DNA of 64,000 bases, from contig JAMXBB010000003.1 in the NCBI GenBank assembly GCA_024138015.1, positions 31,676,537 to 31,740,536 on the forward strand, written 5' to 3'. The notes under the pieces are model-generated. The model did no database searches. It saw nothing but the letters and a program-made list of their open reading frames with translations, and was not told the origin of the DNA. Source of the stretch: Lumnitzera littorea. Taxonomy: Eukaryota > Streptophyta > Magnoliopsida > Myrtales > Combretaceae. The position numbers were made by a program, and so were the translations under genes. Shown in pieces: positions 13,577 to 25,879 of this stretch (the first letter of the stretch is position 1; each line of letters opens with the position of its first letter).

Positions 13577-15361
13577 ATGGGAAGAGCTCCATGTTGTGAC
13601 AAGGCCAAAGTTAAGAAAGGTCCATGGTCCCCTGAGGAAGATGCAAAGCTAAAAGAATACATAGAGAAACATGGCACTGGAGGAAACTGGATTGCTCTTC
13701 CACAAAAAGCTGGTACGTACCTTTCTAATTATTTGTGGATACCCGTTTTACTGAACTGATCACACCAAATGGCACGTCACTCCTTATTGAGTTGTTTCTT
13801 CTGTAGCATATACGGTTTTTCGAATTGCTGATTGCTTTCTGGGTTGTTTCTATGTAGTAATATTCTTTTACCATCTTCACATGATTATTAATGAATCTTT
13901 TTTTTCTGCTAATTAATTGTTATCAGATTTTGTGGCACTAGTTCTTATTTATTTATATATTTTCAGGTCTTAAAAGATGTGGGAAAAGTTGCCGTTTGAG
14001 ATGGCTTAATTATCTCAGACCTAACATTAAACATGGAGAATTTTCCCATGATGAAGACCGTATAATATGTACTCTCTTTGCTGCCATAGGAAGCAGGTAA
14101 TTCTGAATCAAGCTACACAAAATTGAATATTCTTTTGTTTTTAAATGAAATTCAAACATCAGACACCAAACTCATATATCTACTGAAAAACCTAAATATG
14201 AACATTATTAATAATAATGATGCCTTTTTTTCTTCTTCCACGTTTCTAGTGGTAAGAATTTCCAGTGGAACCTCAAATCATCTCTGTTTCATGGAACATT
14301 TTTCAGACTTCTTTGATTTTTGTATTTGTTACGATTAAAATTCTAGAATTCACGAATATTATCATATGAATCTCAAGCAATTATAGCTACTAATGATTTT
14401 GATTTCTTTCGGCTGCAATAATGGTGTGAAGCAAAATTAGTATAGCCATTAGTTAGAGATGAGGGTTTATCATCGTAAAGGTGTCAGTGGAAGGTAATCA
14501 TAGTCACTTTTTATCATCACTTCTAACTGAAAACCTCTAATAATTCTAAACCTTTTGAGATTATTATTATAATAACATTTCACAACCGTAAAATTATGAA
14601 TACAGTAAATTCTAGAGAAAATTTTGATAAAACATTTTTCTAAAACAAACTTACCCTAAAATTATGTTTTTGAGTAATAACGAAGCTTTCTTCAATTTGA
14701 ATGCAGGTGGTCAATAATAGCTGCTCAACTTCCAGGTAGAACCGATAACGATATCAAGAACTATTGGAACACCAAGCTGAAAAAGAAGCTCTTTGGTTCT
14801 ATCCCACAATGCCAGAGAAAACCCCTACAAACCTACACAAACTTCTCATCTTTTCTTCAAGGTTGTTCCCCTCCATTTTCTCCATCACCAACACCAACAC
14901 CAACCCCTATTCTCTCTTACCGTCCTAATCTCTTAAGCACCATTACCACTACCACCACCACCACCACTTCATATCCAATCGCTGCTGGTAACAACAATCC
15001 CTTCCAACCTCAAGATAGCCTTATGGGTCCAATCTTTTATGAAAATCAAGCATACGTTGGAAGCAGCGTTGGTGCTAGTCCAACCAGTAACAGTTACTTG
15101 ATTGAACAAATAGGGTTGAGTCATGGATATTTTTCTTTTAATGTTGAAGATAATCATCAGACTATGCATGGAAACATTGGCTCTGGGAATGATTTTTTCA
15201 GTGAAAACCCTTCCGATTATGGGCTTGAAGAGATTAAGCAGCTGATTAGCAGCTGTAGTGGCAATAATAATAATTATTGTGACAATAGTAGTAACTTTAT
15301 TTTGTTTGATGAAAACAAGAGTAGCACTGGTACTCAAGAAAGAGCCATGCTGTACTATTGA
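13577..15361 (+). CDS. R2R3-MYB transcription factor, subgroup 14 (RAX/Blind-like), three exons
   Basis: A nuclear DNA-binding regulator of 306 residues. Exons are 13577-13712, 13967-14096 and 14707-15361. Both introns (254 and 610 bp) have GT...AG ends. The 136- and 130-nt first exons match the classic R2R3-MYB gene pattern, and joining them keeps the frame. The N-terminus MGRAPCCDK and the R2 repeat (Trp17, 38, 58) are canonical. R3 has Phe71 in place of the first Trp, then Trp90 and Trp109, and LPGRTDNDIKNYWNTKLKKK follows. These residues fit subgroup 14, whose Arabidopsis members (RAX1-3, MYB36, MYB68, MYB87) and tomato Blind control axillary meristems or root endodermis. The C-terminal part is Pro/Thr-rich (about 145-180), then Asn/Ser-rich with an acidic GLEEIKQLI stretch that may activate transcription. 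His73 replaces the usual acidic residue. Which paralogue it is cannot be decided by eye. Confidence 0.96.
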
Positions 15362-17428
15362 TGCTGACCGTGTGTAAAACCAAAAACATTTTGAATTGCA
15401 AAGGAGGGATGGGTACAAGATTTCATACGCCAATATATATTTTGGTTTTTTTCATGCTTAATACTTCTATTTCTAATAATAAGTACAAATCATCGTGAAA
15501 GTTGGCTCCAAGTGATAATTATTCTTTTCGACAAATAAGAATCACGTCCTGGAACATCACACAGGATAAATGGATTAGAAACCCAATATCAAAATTTAAC
15601 GAAATCCTTTATGTTTTAAGCAATCTAATCATTTAGATTCTTTATATTTATGTCAAACTCTGATTAGTTCTTCTATATTTGAGGTATCGTTGCATCTAAG
15701 ACCATCCTCAACCGTGGGTGAGTTCAAGGAGGAACCTTTTTTTAGGTTTTTTGTGCGATGGTTGGATTTTTTGAGTAAGGTCTGACTCTCTCCCCACCTC
15801 CCTCTTCCCCTCCTCTCCGCATTAATTATGGTTCATAAAATAATGTAAAACTATTGATGAGAAACTTTTATGAAGGAATTTAAAAATAAAGTAAATAGAT
15901 TCTAAGCACTAAAGTTTTTTAAAATATTAATGTGGTGTTTAAATATTTAAAACGGAATCCTTAAAGTTAAATGATGGCTTAATAGGTCCTTTTATATATG
16001 CTCGATCATAAATTAACAGAGATATTAATGAAGTGACTTAGTTCATATATAAGCACAATGAAATAACGCACCAGAAATATGCAAGACACGGTTGAATTTG
16101 ATATTAACTTAAAAGAATTTAAGTGAAACATTTAAAGTATAAAGAATTCGATTGAAGTTGGGTATATATATAAATTTTAAGAAATCATGATATATAGTTT
16201 TGACTAAAAAAAAATCATGATATATATTTAATTTACAGAAAAAATAAATGTTGTGGAAACTAGAGAAGCCATCGTTGTTTAATAATATGCAATCATGAAA
16301 GTCAAGCACAGCATTGTGTTTCCCATATATCTTAAAAAATATGCGATCTTTCTTTAATGAAATGTCAGTTTCATGTTTCTTTAATTTTTGAGTCTGTTCC
16401 TTTGGATCTTTGTACATATCTGACTCGCTAGTACGAGAAACATTTAATATCGACTTGATGTCTATCTAAATCTCAGTCTTATTATACAAATTTTTTCGTT
16501 TTTTTGAATTTCAAGTATTTAATTATTATTCAGTCAGAAAGCTGACATTTAGCTAAATTAAGTTAAAATCGAAAACGATGTGTTTTAAACAAATAATTAA
16601 ATGATGCACGTAATATCGGGAGCAAAATGATTAAGTGGGGGGTGTGGGGGCATCTCATGTAACTGTTTGTAGCATATGCACTACGATTTACAATATCTAA
16701 TTGCATCAAGACACATGTGAGCTGTAATTCAATTATTGAAAGGACTTGGATTACGACATTCACGGCATGGAGAGAGACAAACCTTGATTAGAAAAAGCGT
16801 TGATTCACAATATATATTATCCAAGTTGGAAGAAAAAAAGTTTAATAGATAAGAGTAGCTAACGGGTATCTATTAAAAAGATTAAAAAATGGATTTTTTA
16901 CGTATTTTTTTTTTGTAAAAATGTATAATTAGATATAGAAAATGTAAAATATATATATTTTAAAAATTTTAATAAATCTTTCAACGAAAAGTAGTTTTTA
17001 TTATGCAAGTGTTGAATATGGTGATAGAGAATCCTCATGGGGAAGCAGTCCAAAAGAGATCCAAACGGACATGATTAAGAAAATATTGTGCCCACCACAA
17101 GGCATGTCATAGGTTGGTTCGTGCTTTTTTTGCTTAGACAAAATTAATTATTAAAGTTGTGTTTCCAAAGAGAAACAGAGAAATGTTGAAGGATGGATGT
17201 GCATTGACCTCTTCCACCTTGTTTGTTTGCATATTTAGGGTTTTAATATAAATAAATTAAAGGGAATGGACAGCTAGAGGGTTCGTGTAAGACTAAACAT
17301 CTAGGGTTAAAAAAGATATGGTGAAAGTCTTTCTAGGAATGTCTTTTCTAGTGAGAGTGTACATAAGGTCAAAAGGTGGGATACCTACCAACTCAATAAA
17401 CGTTAAACAACTTTCTAGCAAACGGGTA
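15362..17428. other. Non-coding region downstream of MYB
   Basis: Polyadenylation signals of the MYB gene probably lie in the AT-rich stretch at about 15425-15485 (AATATATATTTT, AATAATAAG). Beyond that I see no gene. A 13-base ATCATGATATATA motif is repeated within 40 bp at about 16185-16225. Confidence 0.5.
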
Positions 17429-18633
17429 TTAATCGATCTATATGCCATATTTTCCATTTTCCATAGTCTGAAATTTAAGTCAAAAAGTTCGTAGTTAATT
17501 ATGGCCCGATGATATAAACATCAACCTTAAATTAGCATACATTAAATTTGAGTTTTCTCTCTAAAAATGTAATACATTACATCTCAAATTTGAAAGAGTT
17601 GATATTACTGAGATGTCCTTATCTTTTGTTAATTACACATAAAGCTCAAAATCCTATGCTCTTCTCATCTAAAAAACTTTTAATTATTTGAAATGCTTTT
17701 AAAAGCATCTATCAAAACAATGGCGAGCTATAAAGCTAGTAAATAAAACCTATACTTAGACCTAGGTAAGAGTCGGTTTTGAATCGTAAACTAGATTAGC
17801 GGGAAACTAATTGGCTTGACCCTTAAGAAGTCGAATCGAATTGCACCCCCTCCCCACGAATTGATGGGTCACGAACCACCATTGAATTGGTGGGTTGGTT
17901 GGGCCAATTCATGACCTTAAAACAAAAAGAAAAAGAAAAAGGAAGAGAAAAAGAAGGTTACTTAGTTGGAAAAAATAATTGGATAATATCTAGTAGATTA
18001 TTGCATATCAAAGTTACTTTATTTGCAATGGTGAAGGAAGATTTTTAAAAATAATATTATTAAACTAATGATAGATGATTAATAATAAGTTAATTATGTG
18101 TTAAGGATAGATGAAAAATTCAATTTTAGTTAATGTAGGTTCTTTTTGTAAAACTTGTCAAATGTTAAGAACTCGAATATTAGGAAAAAATAAAATATGA
18201 TGGGAAAAAAATAAAAAAGTTAGAATCACATTAAGTTGAAAATTAATAAAAAAATTAGAAATTATTAATGAATTAGCATACTTTAAAAAGAAAAAGAAAA
18301 AAGAGATTATATTATTAGAAATTATTAAGGTATTAAAAAAATAAAAAAAAATGGTTCAAGAGCTAAATCGACCTAAAATTGCCCCCCTCCTCCCCCTTCG
18401 ATCACAATTTAACTGTGGTTGAGCTTGTGAATCGATGTTTTCGGGCTGGTTTAGGGTCGAGCTGGGCTGTTGCCCACCTCTACTTATACCCACAATTACA
18501 TGTGATACTATAGCACATAAAACCTAAAATTATTTTTAAATACAACATCTAACCACTCGCAATACATATACTAGGTTAAGGCACTTTAATATGGGGGTAG
18601 GAAATACAATCAACAAACAACATGCATCGTCTT
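17429..18633 (+). repeat. Dispersed repeat copy A (interrupted)
   Basis: 17429-17756 and 18491-18633 together align with the uninterrupted stretch 20767-21224. Shared blocks include TTAATTACACATAAAGCT, CTAATTATTTGAAAT-type sequence and AACCTAAAATTATTTTTAAA. The extra 726 bp in this copy is a transposon (17757-18482). The repeat has no reading frame or recognisable terminal structure, so its class is unknown. Confidence 0.85.
17757..18482 (+). mobile_element. Non-autonomous hAT-like DNA transposon, 726 bp
   Basis: Its right end, read on the minus strand, is TAGAGGTGGGCAACAGCCC, a typical hAT terminal inverted repeat. The left end TAGACCTAGGTAAGAGTCGG is a diverged counterpart. The flanks CCTATACT (17749-17756) and CTTATACC (18483-18490) agree at 6 of 8 bases, as expected for an old 8-bp target duplication. 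The related repeat at 20767-21224 lacks the insert and carries CTTATGCG at the same point, so it acts as a near-empty site. The interior is non-coding and A-rich. Confidence 0.8.
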
Positions 18634-19635
18634 TCGTCTAACATGTGGCATTCTGTTTAGCATGTCATATACAAGATGTTTTCATATTGGTATTAGCTCT
18701 TGTTGCTTGTATTAGGCATTGATAGTTTAATCCACTACTCTCTTTCGTAATCCTATCCAATACCACAATTACAACCTATAAAAATTTGTTAGGCACTCTA
18801 AACCTTATTAACCACATTTTCACTATATCAATAACCCTCTTAGTCAAAGTATTTTTTGATAAAAACAAACTAAAGGGTGTTAGGGCTTAAAAAAATTAAT
18901 TATTAAAATCTGTTTGAAATGTAAGAATATACATAATGTATCTATATTTTAAAGAGCAAAGTTTGTTAAAATGTCAATATGATAAAGTGATTAAATACAT
19001 GCACTTAAAAACATTAGAGCTTAGGTTCAATTCTTAATAGAGTCATTTCACCTTTTAAGTTGCCTTTATGGTTTATCTCTTAGTGAATCATTTTTATTGT
19101 TTTTTTTATTTATTCCCCAAATAACTAATGGAATTAAATTAATTTGTTAATGAATAATAATTAACTAAATAAATTCTAATCTATGACTATTAATTCATAG
19201 TACTATACCATAAATAAAAATTTACATTGTCAATACTATAAGTGTTTCAACCTAATAGTATAAAGAATCAATTTACTTGATGCGCTAACATTTTTTCATA
19301 ATTAATATTATGAAAATGAATGAGAATTTTTAAACAATGAGTAAAATCAGGTATATTACAAAAGGTTTTTCTATTGTTGCATTGATGATGAAACAATCTT
19401 GAAAAATTATCACAAAGAAATTATGGAATATTTTCATTATATAATATTGTTCTTTTAATTCTACTTGTAATTTTGTTTAGATATTCTTTTTTATGACTTA
19501 TTTTTTATTAATGACAAAACTTAGACAAGGTTTTCATAGTAATTCCATTTTTGACAAACTGATAGTTAAATTTCAAGTAATATATATACTATAATGAAGG
19601 TGAAAACCTTTTTTTTTTTTAGCCATTTATGAACT
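18634..19635. other. Non-coding AT-rich spacer
   Basis: I see no gene or clear repeat here. A T-run at about 19611-19620 stands just before the Tat-like LTR. Confidence 0.5.
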
Positions 19636-20690
19636 TGTTGATAGGTTATTGTAAATGTGGTCCTCTAAGTCCACGATTGATCTCTTCAAGCATTTGTCGA
19701 CCTTAAGAGCTATGGTTGATCTTTACGAAACTTGGTTGGATCTCTAATAGTCGGCTGACCTCTCCATGATTTTGGACATGCCATTAACTCTAAGGATGAT
19801 CCTACTTGAACCCAAAAGCTCCCAAGAGCTCGACTAATCTCACCTGAGTATGTTAACTAAATGCCAATCTTGCTTTAGCTCTTTAGAGCTTGTGCCCTCA
19901 AGCTTACAATGTACAAGTTTGACCCATTGATTCAAATGAAGTTTAGGTAGGAACAATTCATCTAAATAAGATAAGTTCATAGCTGGCATGCACTTATCCT
20001 AAGATCTCTTCCATAGATCTCAAGACCATGAATTACTTCATTGGATTAGCTCTCTAGACTCTCCAATAAATATCAAGTAACCTTCATAGATAAGGTGATC
20101 CCATACCTTTCACTCTTATGCCCTTACTCTCTTTCTCTTAACATATACATAAGTTTTGATTTAAGTATTGGGGTGACCACGTCTGAATCACCTTCGACAG
20201 CCCTTTAAGCTTATGTTTATTCCTCATTTTCAATTACCTCTAACCTTGAAGATCCTTACCAAAATCTCCAATCAACATTTGGTGTCATCTTTTCTTGAAT
20301 CCTATTACATAAATGGCTGAAAAGTCATAACTTAACAACTCCGACACTAATACTATTATGGTTGCATAGCCGCAGCCCTAGCAATAGATCAATTGTATTT
20401 ATGAGGATAAGATCACTAGGTTGAAACAAATATGTTGCAACCTAGTGATAGAGATTAATTACTTAAAGACACAAATTTTTGCATTACAAGGATAACCTAA
20501 TGTCCATACTACTAATAGACTCTTTGATGGCATGGTTCATACCATCATCAAGGGCTTCGGTTCGAACCAGCATTTAGGCACTAAGAACTATGGTAAAGAA
20601 ATTCTCAATTTGCAACCACAAAAATAAAAGTCGACATTTCAATTATCTTTTCAAACAAAGATTTAAAGGGGGTACAAACAGCTCAAAGCA
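19636..20690 (+). mobile_element. Fragment of a Tat-like gypsy element: LTR, primer site and gag start
   Basis: A probable LTR runs from TGTTGATAGG at 19636 to ATCAACA at 20277. It is followed at once by TTTGGTGTCATC (20278-20289), a variant of the TTTGGCGCCGTC-type primer site found in Tat-lineage elements. The join CCTTACCAAAATCTCC...CAACATTTGGTGTC resembles the LTR end at 31114-31146. After it, ATG at about 20315 opens a decayed frame (MAEKS, then stops) with a coiled-coil-like piece ITRLKQICCNLVIEINYLK, as at the start of Tat gag. It is cut off before the dispersed repeat at 20767. Confidence 0.65.
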
Positions 20691-20766
20691 CTGGTCATCG
20701 ACATTAGGTTTGCAGGTTTTTAAAGTTTAGAAAAATATTGGTTAACATAGAAAGCTTAGCTGATGT

Positions 20767-21224
20767 TGATTGATTTGTATGCAATGTTTTCTATTTCCCA
20801 TAAACTAAAAGCTAAGTCAAAAGTCTAGGTTCTTGTTGACGATATAAGCATAGGTTTTATAATATTATACATTAAGTTCAAAATTTCCCTCCAAAGACAT
20901 AATTCAATACATTTGAATTCGAAAAACACCCTACATATCCTTATTTGTTGTTAATTACACATAAAGCTTAAAGTATTACGCTCTCTAAATATTCTTATCT
21001 AGAAACTTCTAATTATTTGAAATATTTTTAAAAACATTTCTTAAATGGTGAGTTATAAAGCTAGTAAGTAAAACTTATGCGTACCATTACATATGATACC
21101 ATAGCACACAGAACCTAAAATTATTTTTAAATGCAACATCTAAACCACTCATAATAGACATACTAGTATAAGGTGCTTTAATATGGGTTTAGGAAATATA
21201 ATCAACAAACAATATGCATCATCT
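20767..21224 (+). repeat. Dispersed repeat copy B (uninterrupted)
   Basis: Homologous to 17429-18633 without the hAT-like insert. It ends near GGAAATATAATCAACAAACAATATGCATC, the same point where copy A stops matching. It gives the reference for the empty site of the hAT-like element. Confidence 0.85.
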
Positions 21225-22834
21225 TGACATCCTGTCTGGCACATCTAAAGTTGACAAGTAGGTTACGTAGGCCAATCCACTCTACCTGGTGTACATCAAA
21301 GGCTAGCATCCAAGACTTGTTCAAACACCTTAAAAGAAGTTTCTATCAATTTATGGAGTGAATGATAGTGATTGAATAGATTTGGGACAACATGGAGTGA
21401 TTACTAAGTTTCATTGCTTGAAGATGGTTTGCTAAAAGTATTGCAGCAAGTTGGAAAGGAAGTAAGAGAAGTTGGAGGCGAATAATCTAACGATTGGAGA
21501 AGAGTAGGGTTGAGCCAAGTGGATTAAGGTCAAATTTAGGGCCATGATCTTAAGAGCAAACATATGGAAAATGTAAGCATAGAGGATAAGAGTCTCGAAC
21601 ATAAGGGAGAAGATATGAGATTTACAAATAGAGGACATCATGATCCATCTTTATGGATTGTGAACATAGACATCAACTACAATGTGAATTACGTTACAAG
21701 GATTAGAAAGGATCATGGTCCATCTTTATGGGAGTGAGCTCCAATGTGCACTATCTTGTAGGGATTAGAGGGGATCTTATGCCATCTTTATGGGTGTGAA
21801 CCTTAGATGTGATCTTTTAACAGTTGATAAACATGATGTTTTCTTCATAATTATTTTCTATGTTGTTGTTTATTGTATCCAACAAACTTTTTTGTGTTTT
21901 TTTATGTCTCTTGGAGTCACCAAGATAGGAAACTAATATAAATTGGTGACTATTGAAGTTTAATTATTGTAACCATTGTAAATAAGAGATCTATGTATAA
22001 GTATCTTGGAGAACTCACATTTGAAATTATTGAATTTTATTCCTTTTTAAGTGTAAACACATTTATATTGAATTTTACATAAGAGAGAGTGAGAGATTTC
22101 CTTCTTAGGTGAAACTTCGATAGCAAAATGCATCTCTTATCACCTTAACATATGGCGATTTATGTTCTATTATTTTTTATTCTTATCAATCCAATTTTCC
22201 ATTAGCCTCAATGGTGAATCACCTAAGTTTGATTGGTTGTGGTACTATAGGCTTATCAAAGAAAAGGAGTTGGCTTAAGGGACTTGCAAAGATCGAGAGA
22301 ATGACTCACATGATATCCTCTTGCATTCGATGAGGTGATCATTTGGTATCAGAGCCATGGTTCTATTCTTACTCTTCATTCTTATTCTTATTCTTTGCTT
22401 CCCTTGTCAAGGTTAATAACAGCATAAGAATTCTCCTCCTTTTGTGATAATTCCAACTTTTGCATTGTCTTATGTATGTTAGGTGCCAAGCATATTCTAA
22501 CCATCATGTCTTAAGAGAGTGCTGAAAGTGTCAACCTATGAAACCATCAAAATGAAACCCAAAACCATGTATACTACGATTCTCAGGAGAATTGATCACT
22601 TGAAACTTCATGTTTAAGCGATTAATTTTCATTATCAATCCCAATCAACATCTACAGTTAATATTCAAGAGCCTTCAAGACAAAACCCACCACTTAGTCA
22701 ACAACCTAGGAAATGTACCTTATGATGCAGATTACTTGATTTTTGGCTTAAAAGAACCTATTGACATCCTTAGGATCGAATAAGAATCTAAGAGCAACCA
22801 TTAATATGGCTAAAAATTAAAATTTTAGCTTTAG
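21225..22834 (+). mobile_element. LTR-retrotransposon fragment: LTR 3' end and primer-binding site
   Basis: TGGTATCAGAGCC at 22344-22356 is an intact initiator-Met tRNA primer site. It follows the LTR-like end GGTGATCA at 22341. The LTR start is not clear. Inside it, the phrase CCATCTTTATGG recurs at about 21645, 21720 and 21783 within diverged 65-75-bp units. After the primer site a short interior stretch shows no long frame, and the element is cut by the Reina-like LTR near 22835. Confidence 0.6.
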
Positions 22835-23728
22835 AGGAACTACTTCACTAGAAAAAGTACTTAGATTATGATAAGAATCTACTCCTTGTACCTATTACTT
22901 GAAGCCAAACTAAAGGATTATAAGAACTTGCTTAATAAGTACTAGCTCGAGGACCACTTAAGGATGAAGATTCCATCACCAACTAGGGACTCTTTCACTT
23001 TATCCGATTCGAGTGCTAAGCATTGATCATGACTAGAACAGACTCCAAGCTAGAGTGTACACAACCCTTGCCCAAGCTAACTTATCGTAATAGTTAACCT
23101 AACAAAACCTTTAATGAGGCCAATACTTGAGCTCTAACTTAACCTAGATCAGGTCGGCTAAATAATTTGTTCCTCTCCCTATCTCTACTAAGCTAACTCT
23201 AACCAGTGCTGATCTATTAAAGACATCACAACAGTAGTAGAATACAATGCCATTTTGCCTACCAACATTAGATCAACACATGTCCCTTGACATAATATTT
23301 TAGAATGTTTCTTTCTTCCATATAGTATAGTATTTGACCTTTTTACCCTTTTTAGCTTGTCTCAAGTATTCCATATATAATTTACCCTTTTGTCTTTTCC
23401 CTGTGCACATGTAAACCTAGTGAGGCTACTATATAAACCCTGTTTACTTTGCATGCAAACAATACACCTTAAATACTGAATACAGTAATTCCCATTTGAG
23501 AGCACTAAGCTATGCCTTCTCTCTCCTTAAACTCTTATATATTCTTTTTAGCAAGGAGTAGTAGTGAGTGGCTTTAATCCTCACTTGAGTGGAGTTTAGG
23601 TCGAGTAAGATCAATTGGTAAATCCTATTTAGCTGATAGCTACTTGGATTTTGCTAAACCCCTTTTGTTTTTCTTTGTTACAGTTCATTGTAGTGCTTCT
23701 CCATGTGTATGACTCTAGAGACGCATCA
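22835..23728 (+). repeat. 5' LTR of the Reina-like element
   Basis: It aligns with 46789-47689. Shared landmarks are CACTTAAGGATGAAGATTCC, TAATTTACCCTTTT, the TATATAAACCC box (about 23431) and GCTAAACCCCTTTTGTTTTTC. It ends at GCATCA (23728). The exact start is uncertain by some bases because the first 20-30 bp have diverged. Confidence 0.8.
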
Positions 23729-23734
23729 GTTTCA

Positions 23735-23746
23735 TTGATATCAAAG
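23735..23746 (+). other. Primer-binding site of the Reina-like element
   Basis: TTGATATCAAAG, followed by CTAGG, begins six bases after the LTR end. It is a decayed version of the TGGTATCAGAGC initiator-Met tRNA primer site. Confidence 0.7.
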
Positions 23747-24169
23747 CTAGGTTTTAATGAGGGAATGTGTAAAGTTGCAGTGAAGCTTTATTCATATTGT
23801 TGTTAGTAGATGATGTATTCTTCCATAGCTACTACAGTGTATGTGCGTATAATTGAAGTGTAAAGTGTATTTGGGTAGTTATAGTGGGTTTTAGAGTTAT
23901 GAGTTGAGGAGTATTAATTTACAAGAGATAAGTCCAGTAATCTGTACTACTCTGTCCTACTTTATTTTTTTCCTACGAAAATAGAGCAAGCTTTAATCTC
24001 AATAGTGAGTTGCATTGTGTTGGGTAACGAAGAGTTAGAGTGTATTAGTGTGATTTTGAGTAGTGAGCAGTAATTATGAAGTATTGTTGAGTAGTAGTAG
24101 GTAGTGGAGTTTTGTTGAGTGAGTATTATCAAAGTTGTTCTTGAGTAGTGGCTAGAAGTGTTGTGTTAT

Positions 24170-25850
24170 GTCAAATTTGAGCATGTGAGGCACCATTGGA
24201 GAACAAGACAGTGACACTCATGTTGGCCGTGGTCAACATGATAGTAGGATCAATAGATGACAAACTTGATAAACTCACTTATCTTGTTGAGAGTTTAGCT
24301 ATAGTGATGTAAACAAATAAAAAAAACCCCAAGGCATGCTTAATCATGGTCAAGTAGAAGAGGTATGGAAGAGGAGATATGGTCATGTTAGCCGAGTTAA
24401 TTGCCCATCTTAACCTTACCAAACTGGAGGAGTTGCTAACCAATCCACTTGATGAAGACTTGAAGTGAAAGAAATTGAAGAAGATGATGAGGAAGTTGTA
24501 GAAGAAGTGGATGAAAAAGAAGAAGATGGAGAGTATGGTGAAATAGAGGAATGAAGACATCGACCTCCTCGAGGACTTAAAAATGTCAAAGTCCAAATTC
24601 TGACCTTCACTGGAAGTGGTAATGCTGATGAGTACCTGGGGTGGGAGAAGAAAGTTGAAAGGGTGTTTGATTGCTATAGGTATATTGAAGCAGATAAAGT
24701 CTGACTTGTTGCCCTTAAGTTTTCTAGGTGCACCATTATGTGGTGGAAAAACATAAATGTGGCTAGATGAAGGGATAGACAACGAGGTGTATATATATGG
24801 GATGATATGAAAAGGTTGTTGAGAGGAAGATTTATACCTAAGACCTATTTATAAGATACCATCGTAAAGTTACAGGAGCTTTGCTAGGGAAGTCGAACTG
24901 TTGACGACTTTGTCGAAGAGTTTCAAATGTTGATGATTCAAGCTAACATAGTTGATTCCAAAGCTCGCATTATATTAAGGTTCATTTCAAGGCTTCAATA
25001 TGAGATTTAGAATATTATTGAACTATAGAGGTTTCACACATTGGAGGAAGACATTAAAATTGTACAATGGGTTGAGAAATAGAGAAGAAATACATCCATT
25101 CAACCTTCTATGTGCTCTTCACAAGCTCCTATTCTTCGTTGACCTACTTAACTTAAGCCAAGAAGAACCATCTGAGTTAAGGAGTTATTGGCAGATAGTG
25201 AGGCTAATGCCACTGAATGTGACAGGTTGTTAAATCAAATCTGTCATAGGGCGAAAGAAATATCTCATAACGTCGGCATCATAAGGCATTTGTGGACAAG
25301 ATATCAAGATTCTATTTCATAGAAATAAATTGCAATCCTTTATCACAAGCTAGATTCGGACTAATATATCCCTAAACTATAAGCTAGTGTACAATGGCTT
25401 TTTAGCCGTTGTTGCTTGTTGCTTATAGGCTCGAAAATCTTGCTAGAAGTAAGAATCGAATTCATACGCATAAGAGAAACTGAAATAACTAAATGAAGGA
25501 ACAACACAAATTAGAACAAGAGAAGAATAACTAACCTATTGATAGTTGAGTTAGCCTAAAGAGTTAAGCTAATGACAAAGCAGTTTAGAAGACACTTGAG
25601 AAAGGACAAACTTTAGGTCGCAAGACAAGTGAAGTAAAATGCTACAAGTTCTTGGGTTATGGACATATGACTATTGAGTGCCCTAACTGACATACTATGG
25701 TCCTTCGAGGCAATGATGTAGATAGTATAGATGATCGTGAGCTTGAGAGAGAAGAGAAGGATGTTAAGAGAATTGAAGTGGAGGATGAAGAAGAGACCTA
25801 TGCCTATAATAACCAAGGAGCAGTGATGACCTTGTGAGGAAGACCAGAGA
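24170..25850 (+). pseudogene. Reina-like gag, broken by stops and frameshifts
   Basis: The gag protein coats element RNA in the particle. Recognisable blocks, in changing frames, are KVQILTFTGSGNADEYLGW at about 24586, VFDCYRYIEADK at about 24662, MWWKNINVAR at about 24738 and RFIPKTYL at about 24828. A degraded zinc knuckle lies at about 25636-25680 (CYKFLGYGHMTIEC), where the second Cys is Phe. An acidic stretch follows. TAG, TAA and TGA stops occur throughout. Confidence 0.8.
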
Positions 25851-25879
25851 GAACTTGTTTCAAACCAAGTGTACTGCTA

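Noticed and set aside
14969..15433. Minus-strand open frame of 154 codons opposite MYB exon 3
   Set aside because: It is a shadow of the real MYB coding exon; its Thr- and Ile-rich runs come from the opposite strand of Asn, Gly and Thr codons.
24279..24782. Minus-strand open frame of 167 codons opposite the Reina-like gag
   Set aside because: It is opposite recognisable plus-strand gag. The Phe/Ser-rich content is the complement of Lys/Glu codons.
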